A DNA stretch of 64,000 nt from Xenopus tropicalis (Eukaryota; Chordata; Amphibia; Anura; Pipidae): positions 148,183,045-148,247,044 of the forward strand of contig NC_030680.2 in the NCBI RefSeq assembly GCF_000004195.4, written 5' to 3'. Of this stretch, positions 21,672 through 33,412 are shown in pieces (position 1 is the first letter of the stretch; every line of letters begins with the position of its first letter). Made by a program: the position numbers and the translations under genes. The notes beneath the pieces are model-generated. The model saw nothing but the letters and a program-made list of their open reading frames with translations. It was not told where the DNA came from and did no database searches.

Positions 21672-24537
21672 ATTATCCCTTATAATACATGAGTGATACT
21701 CAGAGTTCCCTGTATAACTCAGCCTGCAGCCTTGTGCCTTTATATGGGGGGCACAGAACCCCTCAGTGACTGCTAATATCCTTATCATTTACAGTAGGGG
21801 GCACATTATCCCTTATAATACATGAGTGATACTCAGAGTTCCCTGTATAACTCAGCCTGCAGCCTTGTGCCTTTATATGGGGGGCACAGAACCCCTCAGT
21901 GACTGCTAATATCCTTATCATTTACAGTAGGGGGTACATTATCCCTTATAATACATGAGTGATACTCAGAGTTCCCTGTATAACTCAGCCTGCAGCCTTG
22001 TGCCTTTATATGGGGGGCACAGAACCCCTCAGTGACTGCTAATATCCTTATCATTTACAGTTGGGGGGTACAGTATCCCTTATAATACATGAGTGATACT
22101 CAGAGTTCCCTGTATAACTCAGCCTGCAGCCTTGTGCCTTTATATGGGGGGCACAGAACCCCTCAGTGACTGCTAATATCCTTATCATTTACAGTAGGGG
22201 GTACAGTATCCCTTATAATACATGAGGGATACTCAGAGTTCCCTGTATAACTCAGCCTGCAGCCTTGTGCCTTTATATGGGGGGCACAGAACCCCTCAGT
22301 GACTGCTAATATCCTTATCATTTACAGTAGGGGGTACATTATCCCTTATAATACATGAGTGATACTCAGAGTTCCCTGTATAACTCAGCCTGCAGCCTTG
22401 TGCCTTTATATGGGCACAGAACCCCTCAGTGACTGCTAATATCCTTATCATTTACAGTAGGGGGTACAGTATCCCTTATAATACATGAGGGATACTCAGA
22501 GTTCCCTGTATAACTCAGCCTGCAGCCTTGTGCCTTTATATGGGGGGCACAGAACCCCTCAGTGACTGCTAATATCCTTATCATTTACAGTAGGGGGTAC
22601 ATTATCCCTTATAATACATGAGTGATACTCAGAGTTCCCTGTATAACTCAGCCTGCAGCCTTGTGCCTTTATATGGGCACAGAACCCCTCAGTGACTGCT
22701 AATATCCTTATCATTTACAGTAGGGGGGTACAGTATCCCTTATAATACATGAGTGATACTCAGAGTTCCCTGTATAACTCAGCCTGCAGCCTTGTGCCTT
22801 TATATGGGGGGCACAGAACCCCTCAGTGACTGCTAATATCCTTATCATTTACAGTAGGGGGTACATTATCCCTTATAATACATGAATGATACTCAGAGTT
22901 CCCTGTATAACTCAGCCTGCAGCCTTGTGCCTTTATATGGGCACAGAACCCCTCAGTGACTGCTAATATCCTTATCATTTACAGTTGGGGGGTACAGTAT
23001 CCCTTATAATACATGAGTGATACTCAGAGTTCCCTGTATAACTCAGCCTGCAGCCTTGTGCCTTTATATGGGGGGCACAGAACCCCTCAGTGACTGCTAA
23101 TATCCTTATCATTTACAGTAGGGGGTACAGTATCCCTTATAATACATGAGGGATACTCAGAGTTCCCTGTATAACTCAGCCTGCAGCCTTGTGCCTTTAT
23201 ATGGGGGGCACAGAACCCCTCAGTGACTGCTAATATCCTTATCATTTACAGTAGGGGGTACATTATCCCTTATAATACATGAGTGATACTCAGAGTTCCC
23301 TGTATAAACTCAGCCTGCAGCCTTGTGCCTTTATATGGGCACAGAACCCCTCAGTGACTGCTAATATCCTTATCATTTACAGTAGGGGGTACAGTATCCC
23401 TTATAATACATGAGGGATACTCAGAGTTCCCTGTATAACTCAGCCTGCAGCCTTGTGCCTTTATATGGGGGGCACAGAACCCCTCAGTGACTGCTAATAT
23501 CCTTATCATTTACAGTAGGGGGTACATTATCCCTTATAATACATGAGTGATACTCAGAGTTCCCTGTATAACTCAGCCTGCAGCCTTGTGCCTTTATATG
23601 GGCACAGAACCCCTCAGTGACTGCTAATATCCTTATCATTTACAGTAGGGGGGTACAGTATCCCTTATAATACATGAGTGATACTCAGAGTTCCCTGTAT
23701 AACTCAGCCTGCAGCCTTGTGCCTTTATATGGGGGGCACAGAACCCCTCAGTGACTGCTAATATCCTTATCATTTACAGTAGGGGGTACATTATCCCTTA
23801 TAATACATGAATGATACTCAGAGTTCCCTGTATAACTCAGCCTGCAGCCTTGTGCCTTTATATGGGGGGCACAGAACCCCTCAGTGACTGCTAATATCCT
23901 TATCATTTACAGTAGGGGGTACAGTATCCCTTATAATACATGAGTGATACTCAGAGTTCCCTGTATAACTCAGCCTGCAGCCTTGTGCCTTTATATGGGC
24001 ACAGAGCCCCTCAGTGACTGCTAATATCCTTATCATTTACAGTAGGGGGTACATTATCCCTTATAATACATGAGTGATACTCAGAGTTCCCTGTATAACT
24101 CAGCCTGCAGCCTTGTGCCTTTATATGGGGGGCACAGAACCCCTCAGTGACTGCTAATATCCTTATCATTTACAGTAGGGGGTACAGTATCCCTTATAAT
24201 ACATGAGTGATACTCAGAGTTCCCTGTATAACTCAGCCTGCAGCCTTGTGCCTTTATATGGGGGGGCACAGAGCCCCTCAGTGACTGCTAATATCCTTAT
24301 CATTTACAGTAGGGGGTACATTATCCCTTATAATACATGAGTGATACTCAGAGTTCCCTGTATAACTCAGCCTGCTGCCTTTATATGGGCACAGAACCCC
24401 TCAGTGACTGCTAATATCCTTATCATTTACAGTAGGGGGTACATTATCCCTTATGATACATGAGTGATACTCAGAGTTCCCTGTATAACTCAGCCTGCAG
24501 CCTTGTGCCTTTATATGGGCACAGAACCCCTCAGTGA
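21672..24537 (+). repeat. 133-bp satellite array A, 22 units with higher-order structure
   Basis: The unit contains TACATTATCCCTTATAATAC, ATGAGTGATACTCAGAGTTC, CCTGTATAACTCAGCCTGCA, GCCTTGTGCCTTTATATGGG and ACTGCTAATATCCTTATCAT ending TTACAGTAGGGG. Two length forms differ by four G (ATGGGGGGCAC versus ATGGGCAC; 133 versus 129 bp). Variant markers recur at about 924-925 bp, equal to seven units. End units are more diverged, as in arrays evolving by unequal exchange. Confidence 0.97.
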
Positions 24538-24928
24538 CTTCCTTATAGTTTGCAGTAGGGGGAACCTTTATACTTTTAATGTGACTAAAAAGAACCTTAT
24601 TGTCTGGGAATGGGATCTCACCACTGGAAGAGACTGACATTTTTCCACATTTGGGAAAGCAAAACATGTCTCCCATCTTCCAATTAAGTTTCAGAGGTGA
24701 TGATTTCTTTGCTGAGTGGCTATGAGGGGGGAGGCAGATACCAGACTGATGATAATCTGCCCCTACGTCTCATTCCAAATGGTGATGTTGAAACGGATGC
24801 TGCCTAAATAGTGCATTTTAGAACAGTTTCAGTTACAACACGTCTAAGCTATGTGCTGGGCTACATTATCCTGAGCTGGGATACCAGCCTCTTCATACTG
24901 GGGTTCTGCTGGCAATAACCATAATCAT
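24538..24928. other. Intronic spacer
   Basis: About 390 bp of single-copy-like DNA separating the 133-bp array from the inverted 104-bp array. No gene seen. Confidence 0.4.
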
Positions 24929-25735
24929 AAACACTATGGCACCCCCTACCCATATGTATAAATACAAATATACAGAGAAGGAATGTTCTGGGCACACAAT
25001 AAGCTGTACCCCCATACTGTACTGTCTAAGGGAAACACTATGGCACCTCCTACCCATATGTATAAATACAAATATACAGAGAAGGAATGTTCTGGACACA
25101 CAATAAGCTGTACCCCCATACTGTACTGTCTAAGGGAAACACTATGGCACCTCCTACCCATATGTATAAATACAAATATACAGAGAAGGAATGTTCTGGG
25201 CACACAATAAGCTGTACCCCCATACTGTACTGTCTAAGGGAAACACTATGGCACCTCCTACCCATATGTATAAATACAAATATACAGAGAAGGAATGTTC
25301 TGGGCACACAATAAGCTGTACCCCCATACTGTACTGTCTAAGGGAAACACTATGGCACCTCCTACCCATATGTATAAATACAAATATACAGAGAAGGAAT
25401 GTTCTGGGCACACAATAAGCTGTACCCCCATACTGTACTGTCTAAGGGAAACACTATGGCACCCCCTACCCATATGTATAAATACAAATATACAGAGAAG
25501 GAATGTTCTGGGCACACAATAAGCTGTACCCCCATACTGTACTGTCTAAGGGAAACACTATGGCACCTCCTACCCATATGTATAAATACAAATATACAGA
25601 GAAGGAATGTTCTGGGCACACAATAAGCTGTACCCCCATACTGTACTGTCTAAGGGAAACACTATGGCACCCCCTACCCATATGTATAAATACAAATATA
25701 CAGAGAAGGAATGCTCTGGGCACACAATAAGCTAT
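24929..25735 (-). repeat. 104-bp satellite array B, inverted, about 7.7 units
   Basis: The reverse complement of the 104-bp unit of array A, repeating AAACACTATGGCACC, ACCCATATGTATAAATACAA and TGTACTGTCTAAGGG. Units are nearly identical to arrays A and C despite the opposite orientation. Confidence 0.97.
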
Positions 25736-26635
25736 ACTTATATTCTGGATATTCCCAAGCCTGATTCCTCCTCTTCTGCGGCTTTTTAGCTTTCAAGTAG
25801 AAAGAGAAACTGGAAAAGCAAGTTTTGCTTGTGTTCTTTTGCCTTAGGAGCTTGCGCTTGGTGGGCCCTGTATTCAGACGGACATCAAAGACTGTCGGAT
25901 TAATAGCCACTTGATCTAATTGGCCTGATGCAAGACTAGTAAATGGGAGCTAATTACCCATTCATTATCCTCCGTGTCAATCTGTTCATTGGATTCTGCG
26001 AGATGTCTGTCATCTTAGAGTGCAGCCCGGCTCTCTCTAGAGCCCAGACCGTGTCACATCCATCATAATAATATTAATAGGGCTGCATTAAATACCTCAT
26101 ATTAAAGGTACAAAAGTGTAGGGTTTAACCATATAACATTAATCAAATGTCATTAACAGAAACGCGTACAGAATATCTACTGGGTAGGATTAAAGTTCCG
26201 CCATTGCGACTGTGTAAGTGAAGGAAGCGGAAGCCCAAGCAGATCCCTCCCTGTATCAGTTACTAACGAGCGTTTAATTACAGGCCCAGAAGGCTCCGAA
26301 TTCTTTGGCTCTAATGTAAAGAAAATGAATGGAGCCCATAATGTGCAGCCATAGAGGGTAACATGTACCTTAAAATCCCCCCCCAACACTAACCCCTGGG
26401 GAACCTACCTCATACCTGTGGGGGAGCGAGGGGCAGCACCTCTCTGTTAGCTCTTTAAATGGGGGTGCTGGTAACAGCTGGAGGGCCCACACCACCCATA
26501 ATGTTCCTCGTAACTGGATCTCTTCTGAACTCATAGTTTCCCCTACCTGTGCTCCCCGCTGGCCCATGAATGGAGTCATTGTATTGGTGTAATACCTAGG
26601 GGAAAGGCATTTCAACATGCAGGAAATATGTATAC

Positions 26636-26640
<5 letters not shown>
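25736..26640. other. Intronic single-copy DNA, candidate conserved non-coding region
   Basis: No repeats or gene recognised. 25850-26340 is of mixed composition with many homeodomain-type TAAT cores (AGCTAATTACCCATTC, ATAATATTAATAGGG, GCGTTTAATTACAGG). This is the sort of sequence seen in developmental enhancers, but conservation cannot be judged here. Confidence 0.35.
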
Positions 26641-26680
<40 letters not shown>

Positions 26681-26696
26681 TATATATATATATATA

Positions 26697-26736
<40 letters not shown>

Positions 26737-26752
26737 TGTATATATATATGTA
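26641..26752. repeat. (AT)n microsatellite
   Basis: About 110 bp of TATATA with interruptions CACACA (26671-26676) and ACTGTGTA/ACTGTA. Confidence 0.95.
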
Positions 26753-27374
26753 GATATTAATAGATATACATTGAGGACATCAAAGGCTGATATAGGCACA
26801 AAGAGCTATATACTAAACCCATACTCTATGTATGTCCCAAGCTGAAGAGTGACATATGGGGGGGGGACATATTAGGTGTTTTTGGGGTCGCAGTGGTAGC
26901 AATGGTAGGGCAGAGGTTGGCGTGGGTAGAGAGAAGCTGATGTACAATACAGGATCCCTGTTGTGTTATTTCCTGCAAGTCATAAATATCTGGAAGGGAC
27001 AAAGTGTTATGAGCTGCATTGGAAGCCACATTGTAAATAGGGTTAATCTGTGAGGCTTCCGGCCTTAGTAGCATTAGATTATGGTTTATAATAAAGATAT
27101 AATTTTAGGCTTGGGGGCCGTGTGTATCTAATCCCAGCCGGTGACTGTGTGCGTATTCTAGCATAAGCAGAGTAACAATATTGGGGCTAAGTAGGGTCCC
27201 ACTGCAGACCCAGAGACTAACAATGTACCTGATCAGGGTCGGACTGGGATGGTGGGACACCAGGAGAAAGACCCCGTGGGCCCCGCCGACCCAGACCTGA
27301 TCCTTTCCCCCACTGCCCTCCCTCCCTCCCCCGATTGTGGCAAAAGTAAGAATAAGGTTCGGGGGTTTGGGAGC
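26753..27374. other. Intronic spacer
   Basis: No gene seen. 27236-27300 (GGTCGGACTGGGATGGTGGG, then ACACCAGGAGAAAGACCCCG) resembles the left end of the hAT-like element at 55019-55606 and is probably a diverged relative or fragment. Confidence 0.45.
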
Positions 27375-29500
27375 CCCTTGCTTCAGTGGGGTGCCCGGTT
27401 GCTTCAGTGGGGCGCCCAGTTGCTTCAGTGGGGTACCCGGTTGCTTCAGTGGGGTAGCCGGTTGCTTCAGTGGGGCGCCCGGTTGCTTCATTGGGGTACC
27501 GGGTTGCTTCAGTGGGGCACCCGGTTGCTTCAGTGGGGCGCCCGGTTGCTTCAGTGGGGTACCCGGTTGCTTCAGTGGGGTACCCGGTTGCTTCAGTGGG
27601 GTAGCCGGTTGCTTCAGTGGGGTAGCCGGTTGCTTCAGTGGGGCGCCCGGTTGCTTCATTGGGGTACCGGGTTGCTTCAGTGGGGTGCCCTGTTGCTTCA
27701 GTGGGGTAGCCGGTTGCTTCAGTGGGGTAGCCGGTTGCTTCAGTGGGGTAGCCGGTTGCTTCAGTGGGGTAGCCGGTTGCTTCAGTGGGGTAGCCGGTTG
27801 CTTCAGTGGGGTAGCCGGTTGCTTCAGTGGGGCGCCCAGTTGCTTCAGTGGGGTACCCGGTTGCTTCAGTGGGGCGCCCAGTTGCTTCAGTGGGGTAGCC
27901 GGTTGCTTCAGTGGGGTAGCCGGTTGCTTCAGTGGGTACCCTGTTGCTTCATTGGGGCACCGGGTTGCTTCAGTGGGGTAGCCGGTTGCTTCAGTGGGTA
28001 CCCTGTTGCTTCAGTGGGTACCCGGTTGCTTCAGTGGGGTACCCGGTTGCTTCAGTGGGGTACCCGGTTGCTTCAGTGGGTACCCGGTTGCTTCAGTGGG
28101 GCGCCCGGTTGCTTCAGTGGGGCGCCCGGTTGCTTCAGTGGGGCGCCCGGTTGCTTCAGTGGGGCGCCCGGTTGCTTCAGTGGGGCGCCCGGTTGCTTCA
28201 GTGGGGTGCCCTGTTGCTTCAGTGGGGTAGCTGGTTGCTTCAGTGGGGTAGCCGGTTGCTTCAGTGGGGCGCCCGGTTGCTTTAGTGGGGCGCCCGGTTG
28301 CTTCAGTGGGGCGCCCGGTTGCTTCAGTGGGGGCGCCCTGTTGCTTCAGTGGGGTACCCGGTTGCTTCAGTGGGGTACCTGGTTGCTTCAGTGGGGTAGC
28401 CGGTTGCTTCAGTGGGGTAGCCGGTTGCTTCAGTGGGGCGCCCAGTTGCTTCAGTGGGGTAGCCGGTTGCTTCAGTGGGGTAGCCGGTTGCTTCAGTGGG
28501 TACCCTGTTGCTTCATTGGGGCACCGGGTTGCTTCAGTGGGGTAGCCGGTTGCTTCAGTGGGTACCCTGTTGCTTCAGTGGGTACCCGGTTGCTTCAGTG
28601 GGGTACCCGGTTGCTTCAGTGGGTACCCGGTTGCTTCAGTGGGGCGCCCGGTTGCTTCAGTGGGGCGCCCGGTTGCTTCAGTGGGGCGCCCGGTTGCTTC
28701 AGTGGGGCGCCCGGTTGCTTCAGTGGGGCGCCCGGTTGCTTCAGTGGGGCGCCCGGTTGCTTCAGTGGGGTGCCCTGTTGCTTCAGTGGGGTAGCTGGTT
28801 GCTTCAGTGGGGTAGCCGGTTGCTTCAGTGGGGCGCCCGGTTGCTTCAGTGGGGCACCCGGTTGCTTCAGTGGGGCGCCCGGTTGCTTCAGTGGGGGCGC
28901 CCTGTTGCTTCAGTGGGGTACCCGGTTGCTTCAGTGGGGTACCTGGTTGCTTCAGTGGGGTAGCCGGTTGCTTCAGTGGGGTAGCCGGTTGCTTCAGTTG
29001 GGTACCTGGTTGCTTCAGTGGGGTAGCCGGTTGCTTCAGTGGGTACCCGGTTGCTTCAGTGGGGTAGCCGGTTGCTTCAGTGGGGTAGCCGGTTGCTTCA
29101 GCGGGTACCCGGTTGCTTCAGCGGGTACCTGGTTGCCTCAGTGGGGTGCCCGGTTGCTTCAGTGGGTACCTGGTTGCTTCAGTGGGTACCCGGTTGCTTC
29201 AGTGGGTACCCGGTTGCTTCAGTGGGTACCTGGTTGCTTCAGTGGGTACCTGGTTGCTTCAGTGGGTACCTGGTTGCTTCAGTGGGTACCTGGTTGCTTC
29301 AGTGGGTACCTGATTGCTTCAGCGGGTACCCGGTTGCTTCAGTGGGTGCCCGGTTGCTTCAGTGGGTACCTGGTTGCTTCAGTGGGTACCCGGTTGCTTC
29401 AGTGGGTACCTGGTTGCTTCAGTGGGTACCCGGTTGCTTCAGTGGGTACCCGGTTGCTTCAGTGGGTACCCGGTTGCTTCAGTGGGGTGCCTGGTTGCTG
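27375..29500 (+). repeat. 20-21-bp minisatellite, about 100 copies
   Basis: The unit is GGTTGCTTCAGTGGGG followed by CGCCC, TACCC or TAGCC, in 20- and 21-bp forms. No + frame of the unit has a stop codon, so a 781-codon frame (27249-29594) spans it while passing through all three repeat reading phases. A block of about 560 bp is duplicated inside the array (markers at 27937 and 28501). The right end (29160-29490) is enriched in the 20-bp GGGTACC form. Confidence 0.96.
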
Positions 29501-30871
29501 TATAACTGCTCATCCTTATGTGTCTGTGATTTTAGTTTCTTTTGACATTGGACCAGACTCCCCCACTTTCCTCCTACTCCTTCTCTTTGTTTAGTCAGAG
29601 CTCCCGGGCCCCAGCTATTGGGCTACCGCCATAAAGCCTGTGCCGAGCAATGATCCGTTCATGGGGGTTTATTGGCCCTGTGGCCCTTTAAGTGGGAGCT
29701 TTCAGCTCCAGTGGAATCTTCTCACACACTGAGAGACACAAGTTCCTTCGTGTTCACCATAAATTATTATTAATGCGCTTATTAAATCTGCCATCGGCTT
29801 CAAACAGAGATGCACCGGAGTCGTATTAATTATACCGTAATCGCTCGCTTGATGTGCGCGGGCGGCTGACAGATTGGTGCTTATGGGTTAGGTACCAGGC
29901 AGGGTACTTCTGAGGCTTTAAACGCCCAATGGGAAAGGAGTAGAGAATCAAAAGGAAACAAAAACATGGATTAGATTGGGGGGGGGGGGCATGGCTAGGG
30001 TTGCCACCATTTTAGAATTAACCTACCAGGCAGCAAGGAGGCGTGGTAACAAAAGGGGGCGGTCTGAGGAGGCGGGGTGATGATGAAAGTGGGCGAGGCT
30101 ATGATGTCACAGACATCTCAAGGAGGATTGAGGAAGGAGAAAAGGAAGAGGGAGGGTAAATTTGGGGCAGATCTGGGGCTTCAGGGGGTGGCTCAGGGGC
30201 TGAACTTTAGAGTATTAAGACTTTAGTTAAATATGTAATACTGGCCCCAGCTTGGGCAGGTGTTTTACTGGCCAGCCCTGTAAGATATTGGCCAGGCGCG
30301 AACCCAGGCACAGCTGGACTGACTATGGGGAGAATGAGAGGCCCATCAGCCCAAAGCTCTGTTTGGCATGGAGTGCTGGGGATAACTATATTACCCAAAG
30401 GCACCTCGGCCGTAGCCCCAAATCATACTGTGAGTGTGTGCCAGTTCCACATAGGCCAATCATATTGTTTGTTCTCATTGGCCCTGGGTGGGGGAAGGGG
30501 GCACAGTGGGTACGGTAGTAAAGGTGGAGTTTGTAAGGGCCAATGGGTGGAGTTTGGCATAATTGGGGAGTGGCCAGGCAGGTAAGGTTTAGCATCTTAT
30601 GCCATTTTACCTGTTGACACACAGCGGGCCCAGGTAGCCACTGGGCTCATCATGGCAACAGCCCCGCTAACTTAGTAGTATAGGGACCCATGATTACTGA
30701 AGGCAGCCCTTTCCTGGAGGGTGTAACTAGGTACAAGGACAGAGAGAGGGGTGTCTCCTAAGAGACAGATCAGCACTCTACTGTTACCTTAGACAGAAAT
30801 CTGTGATCTCTGAGATCCAATGTAAGTTATGGCTGCATGTCTGCTAGCCCTGATATCCAATATTGATATCC
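29501..30871. other. Intronic DNA, partly single-copy
   Basis: No gene recognised. 29755-29880 is a mixed-composition stretch with TAAT-rich motifs (ATTATTATTAATGCGCTTAT, CGTATTAATTATACCG), a candidate conserved element. 29990-30180 holds a G-run and GGCGGG-rich sequence beginning AGGGTTGCCACC, which resembles dispersed frog repeats. Confidence 0.4.
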
Positions 30872-32183
30872 TATGAGAGCGCCACTTGGTGAGGGCATAT
30901 GAGAGCGCCAGTTAGTGTGGGCATATGAGAGCGCCACTTGGTGAGGGCATATGAGAGCGCCACTTGGTGAGGGCATATGAGAGCGCCACTTGGTGAGGGC
31001 ATATGAGAGCGCCAGTTAGTGAGGGCATATGAGAGCACCTCTTGGTGAGGGCATATGAGAGTGCCAGTTAGTGTGGGCATATGAGAGCACCTCTTGGTGA
31101 GGGCATATGAGAGCGCCACTTGGTGAGGGCATATGAGAGTGCCAGTTAGTGAGGGCATATGAGAGTGCCAGTTAGTGAGGGCATATGAGAGCACCTCTTG
31201 GTGAGGGCATATGAGAGCGCCACTTGGTGAGGGCATATGAGAGTGCCACTTGGTGAGGGCATATGAGAGTGCCACTTGGTGAGGGCATATGAGAGTGCCA
31301 CTTGGTGAGGGCATATGAGAGCGCCACTTGGTGAGGGCATATGAGAGTGCCACTTGGTGAGGGCATATGAGAGCGCCAGTTAGTGAGGTCATATGAGAGC
31401 ACCTCTTGGTGAGGGCATATGAGAGTGCCAGTTAGTGAGGGCATATGAGAGTGCCACTTGGTGAGGGCATATGAGAGCGCCACTTGGTGAGGGCATATGA
31501 GAGCGCCACTTGGTGAGGGCATATGAGAGTGCCAGTTAGTGAGGGCATATGAGAGCGCCACTTGGTGAGGGCATATGAGAGCGCCACGTAGTGATGGCAT
31601 ATGAGAGCGCCACATAGTGAGGGCATATGAGAGCGCCACGTAGTGAGGGCATATGAGAGCGCCACGTAGTGAGGGCATATGAGAGCGCCACGTAGTGAGG
31701 GCATATGAGAGCGCCACGTAGTGTGGGCATATGAGGGCGCCACGTAGTGAGGGCATATGAGGGCGCCACGTAGTGAGGGCATATGAGAGCGCCACGTATT
31801 GAGGGCATATGAGAGCGCCAGTTAGCGAGGGCATATGAGAGCGCCACTTAGCGAGGGCATATGAGAGCGCCACGTAGCGAGGGCATATGAGAGCGCCACG
31901 TAGTGAGGGCATATGAGAGTGCCACGTAGTGAGGGCATACGCCACGTAGCGAGGGCATATGAGAGCGCCAGGTAGTGAGGGCATATGAGAGCGCCAGGTA
32001 GTGAGGGCATATGAGAGCGCCAGTTAGTGAGGGCATATGAGAGCGCCACGTAGCGAGGGCATATGAGAGCGCCAGTTAGTGAGGGCATATGAGAGCGCCA
32101 CGTAGTGAGGGCATATGAGAGCGCCACGTAGTGAGGGCATATGAGAGCGCCAGGTAGTGAGGGCATATGAGAGCGCCACTTAT
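30872..32183 (+). repeat. 27-bp minisatellite, about 48 copies
   Basis: The unit is GCATATGAGAGCGCCACTTG plus GTGAGGG. Variants are regionally sorted: CTTGGTG, GTTAGTG and CTCTTGGTG dominate to about 31590, and CGTAGTG or CGTAGCG dominate afterwards. Minus-strand frames (SYALTKWRSHMPS repeats) are artefacts of a unit whose length is a multiple of three. Confidence 0.96.
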
Positions 32184-32736
32184 CTGCAAGAGACCTCACC
32201 CCTGCCTGGGACTATTTGCCTGTGGCAGTGAGTAAGTGGCCTTTGTTTGAGGGCTAGGAGTGGGGTGCGGGGTGACTCCGGCACGCCCAGAGTTGTTGGC
32301 GTCTGAAGCGAAATCATTTTCCGAGCGGCTCTGATAATATCTGCGTCCCAGTTACACCTTCTGTACAGCAAACAGGCGGAATGGAGTCTGGGCGTGAGAG
32401 GCGCAGCGAGACTGTGTTTTCCTGGCAAGCGCTGCTTCTGGAAATCCCAAAAATACATCTGAAATGAATGATTGTATAAGGCTCAATACAACTGCATTCT
32501 GTCTGTCTCATATGTGTCCATTATACTTAACTATCACTGTAACAAGGGGCAACCCATATATAACTGTATGTTTGCCCTTTAATATCACCCCCAAAAGTTG
32601 GGCTTTCTCCCCTAATCTTACCCTGCCTGCCATTCCGGCTGAACAGAATTCCCCCTTTTCCCCCATAAGAGCCCGAACCCACCCCCATTAACACTACATT
32701 TACACCTTGTAACTGTATTATGAAAATGTTGTCAAA
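32184..32736. other. Intronic spacer
   Basis: Single-copy-like DNA with no gene or RNA seen. Confidence 0.4.
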
Positions 32737-33412
32737 TCCTTATCATTTACAGTAGGGGGTACATTATCCCTTATAATACATGAGTGATACTCAGAGTTCC
32801 CTGTATAACTCAGCCTGCAGCCTTGTGCCTTTATATGGGGGGCACAGAACCCCTCAGTGACTGCTAATATCCTTATCATTTACAGTAGGGGGTACATTAT
32901 CCCTTATAATACATGAGTGATACTCAGAGTTCCCTGTATAACTCAGCCTGCAGCCTTGTGCCTTTATATGGGGGGCACAGAACCCCTCAGTGACTGCTAA
33001 TATCCTTATCATTTACAGTAGGGGGTATGTTATCCCTTATAATACATGAGTGATACTCAGAGTTCCCTGTATAACTCAGCCTGCAGCCTTGTGCCTTTAT
33101 ATGGGCACAGAACCCCTCAGTGACTGCTAATATCCTTATCATTTACAGTAGGGGGTACATTATCCCTTATAATACATGAGTGATACTCAGAGTTCCCTGT
33201 TTAACTCAGCCTGCAGCCTTGTGCCTTTATATGGGGGGCACAGAACCCCTCAGTGACTGCTAATATCCTTATCATTTACAGTAGGGGGTACATTATCCCT
33301 TATAATACATGAGTGATACTTAGCGTTCCCTGTATAACTCAGCCTGCAGCCTTGTGCCTTTTAATATCCTTATAATTTATAGTAGGGGGTACAGTACCCT
33401 TTACATACATGA
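32737..33412 (+). repeat. 133-bp satellite array B, about five units
   Basis: Same unit and orientation as 21672-24537. The last unit is diverged and shortened (33360-33412: TAATATCCTTATAATTTATA). One short-form unit (ATGGGCAC) is present. Confidence 0.95.

Noticed and set aside
24401..24676. 91-codon minus-strand frame at the end of the 133-bp array
   Set aside because: Mostly satellite sequence with a chance single-copy extension.
27249..29594. 781-codon open frame on the + strand
   Set aside because: It is made of a 20-21-bp minisatellite with no stop codon in any + frame, switches reading phase repeatedly, and has no recognisable domain.
30871..32199. Minus-strand frames with SYALTKWRSHMPS repeats (up to 270 codons)
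   Set aside because: The 27-bp minisatellite has a length divisible by three and lacks stops; no protein family is recognisable.
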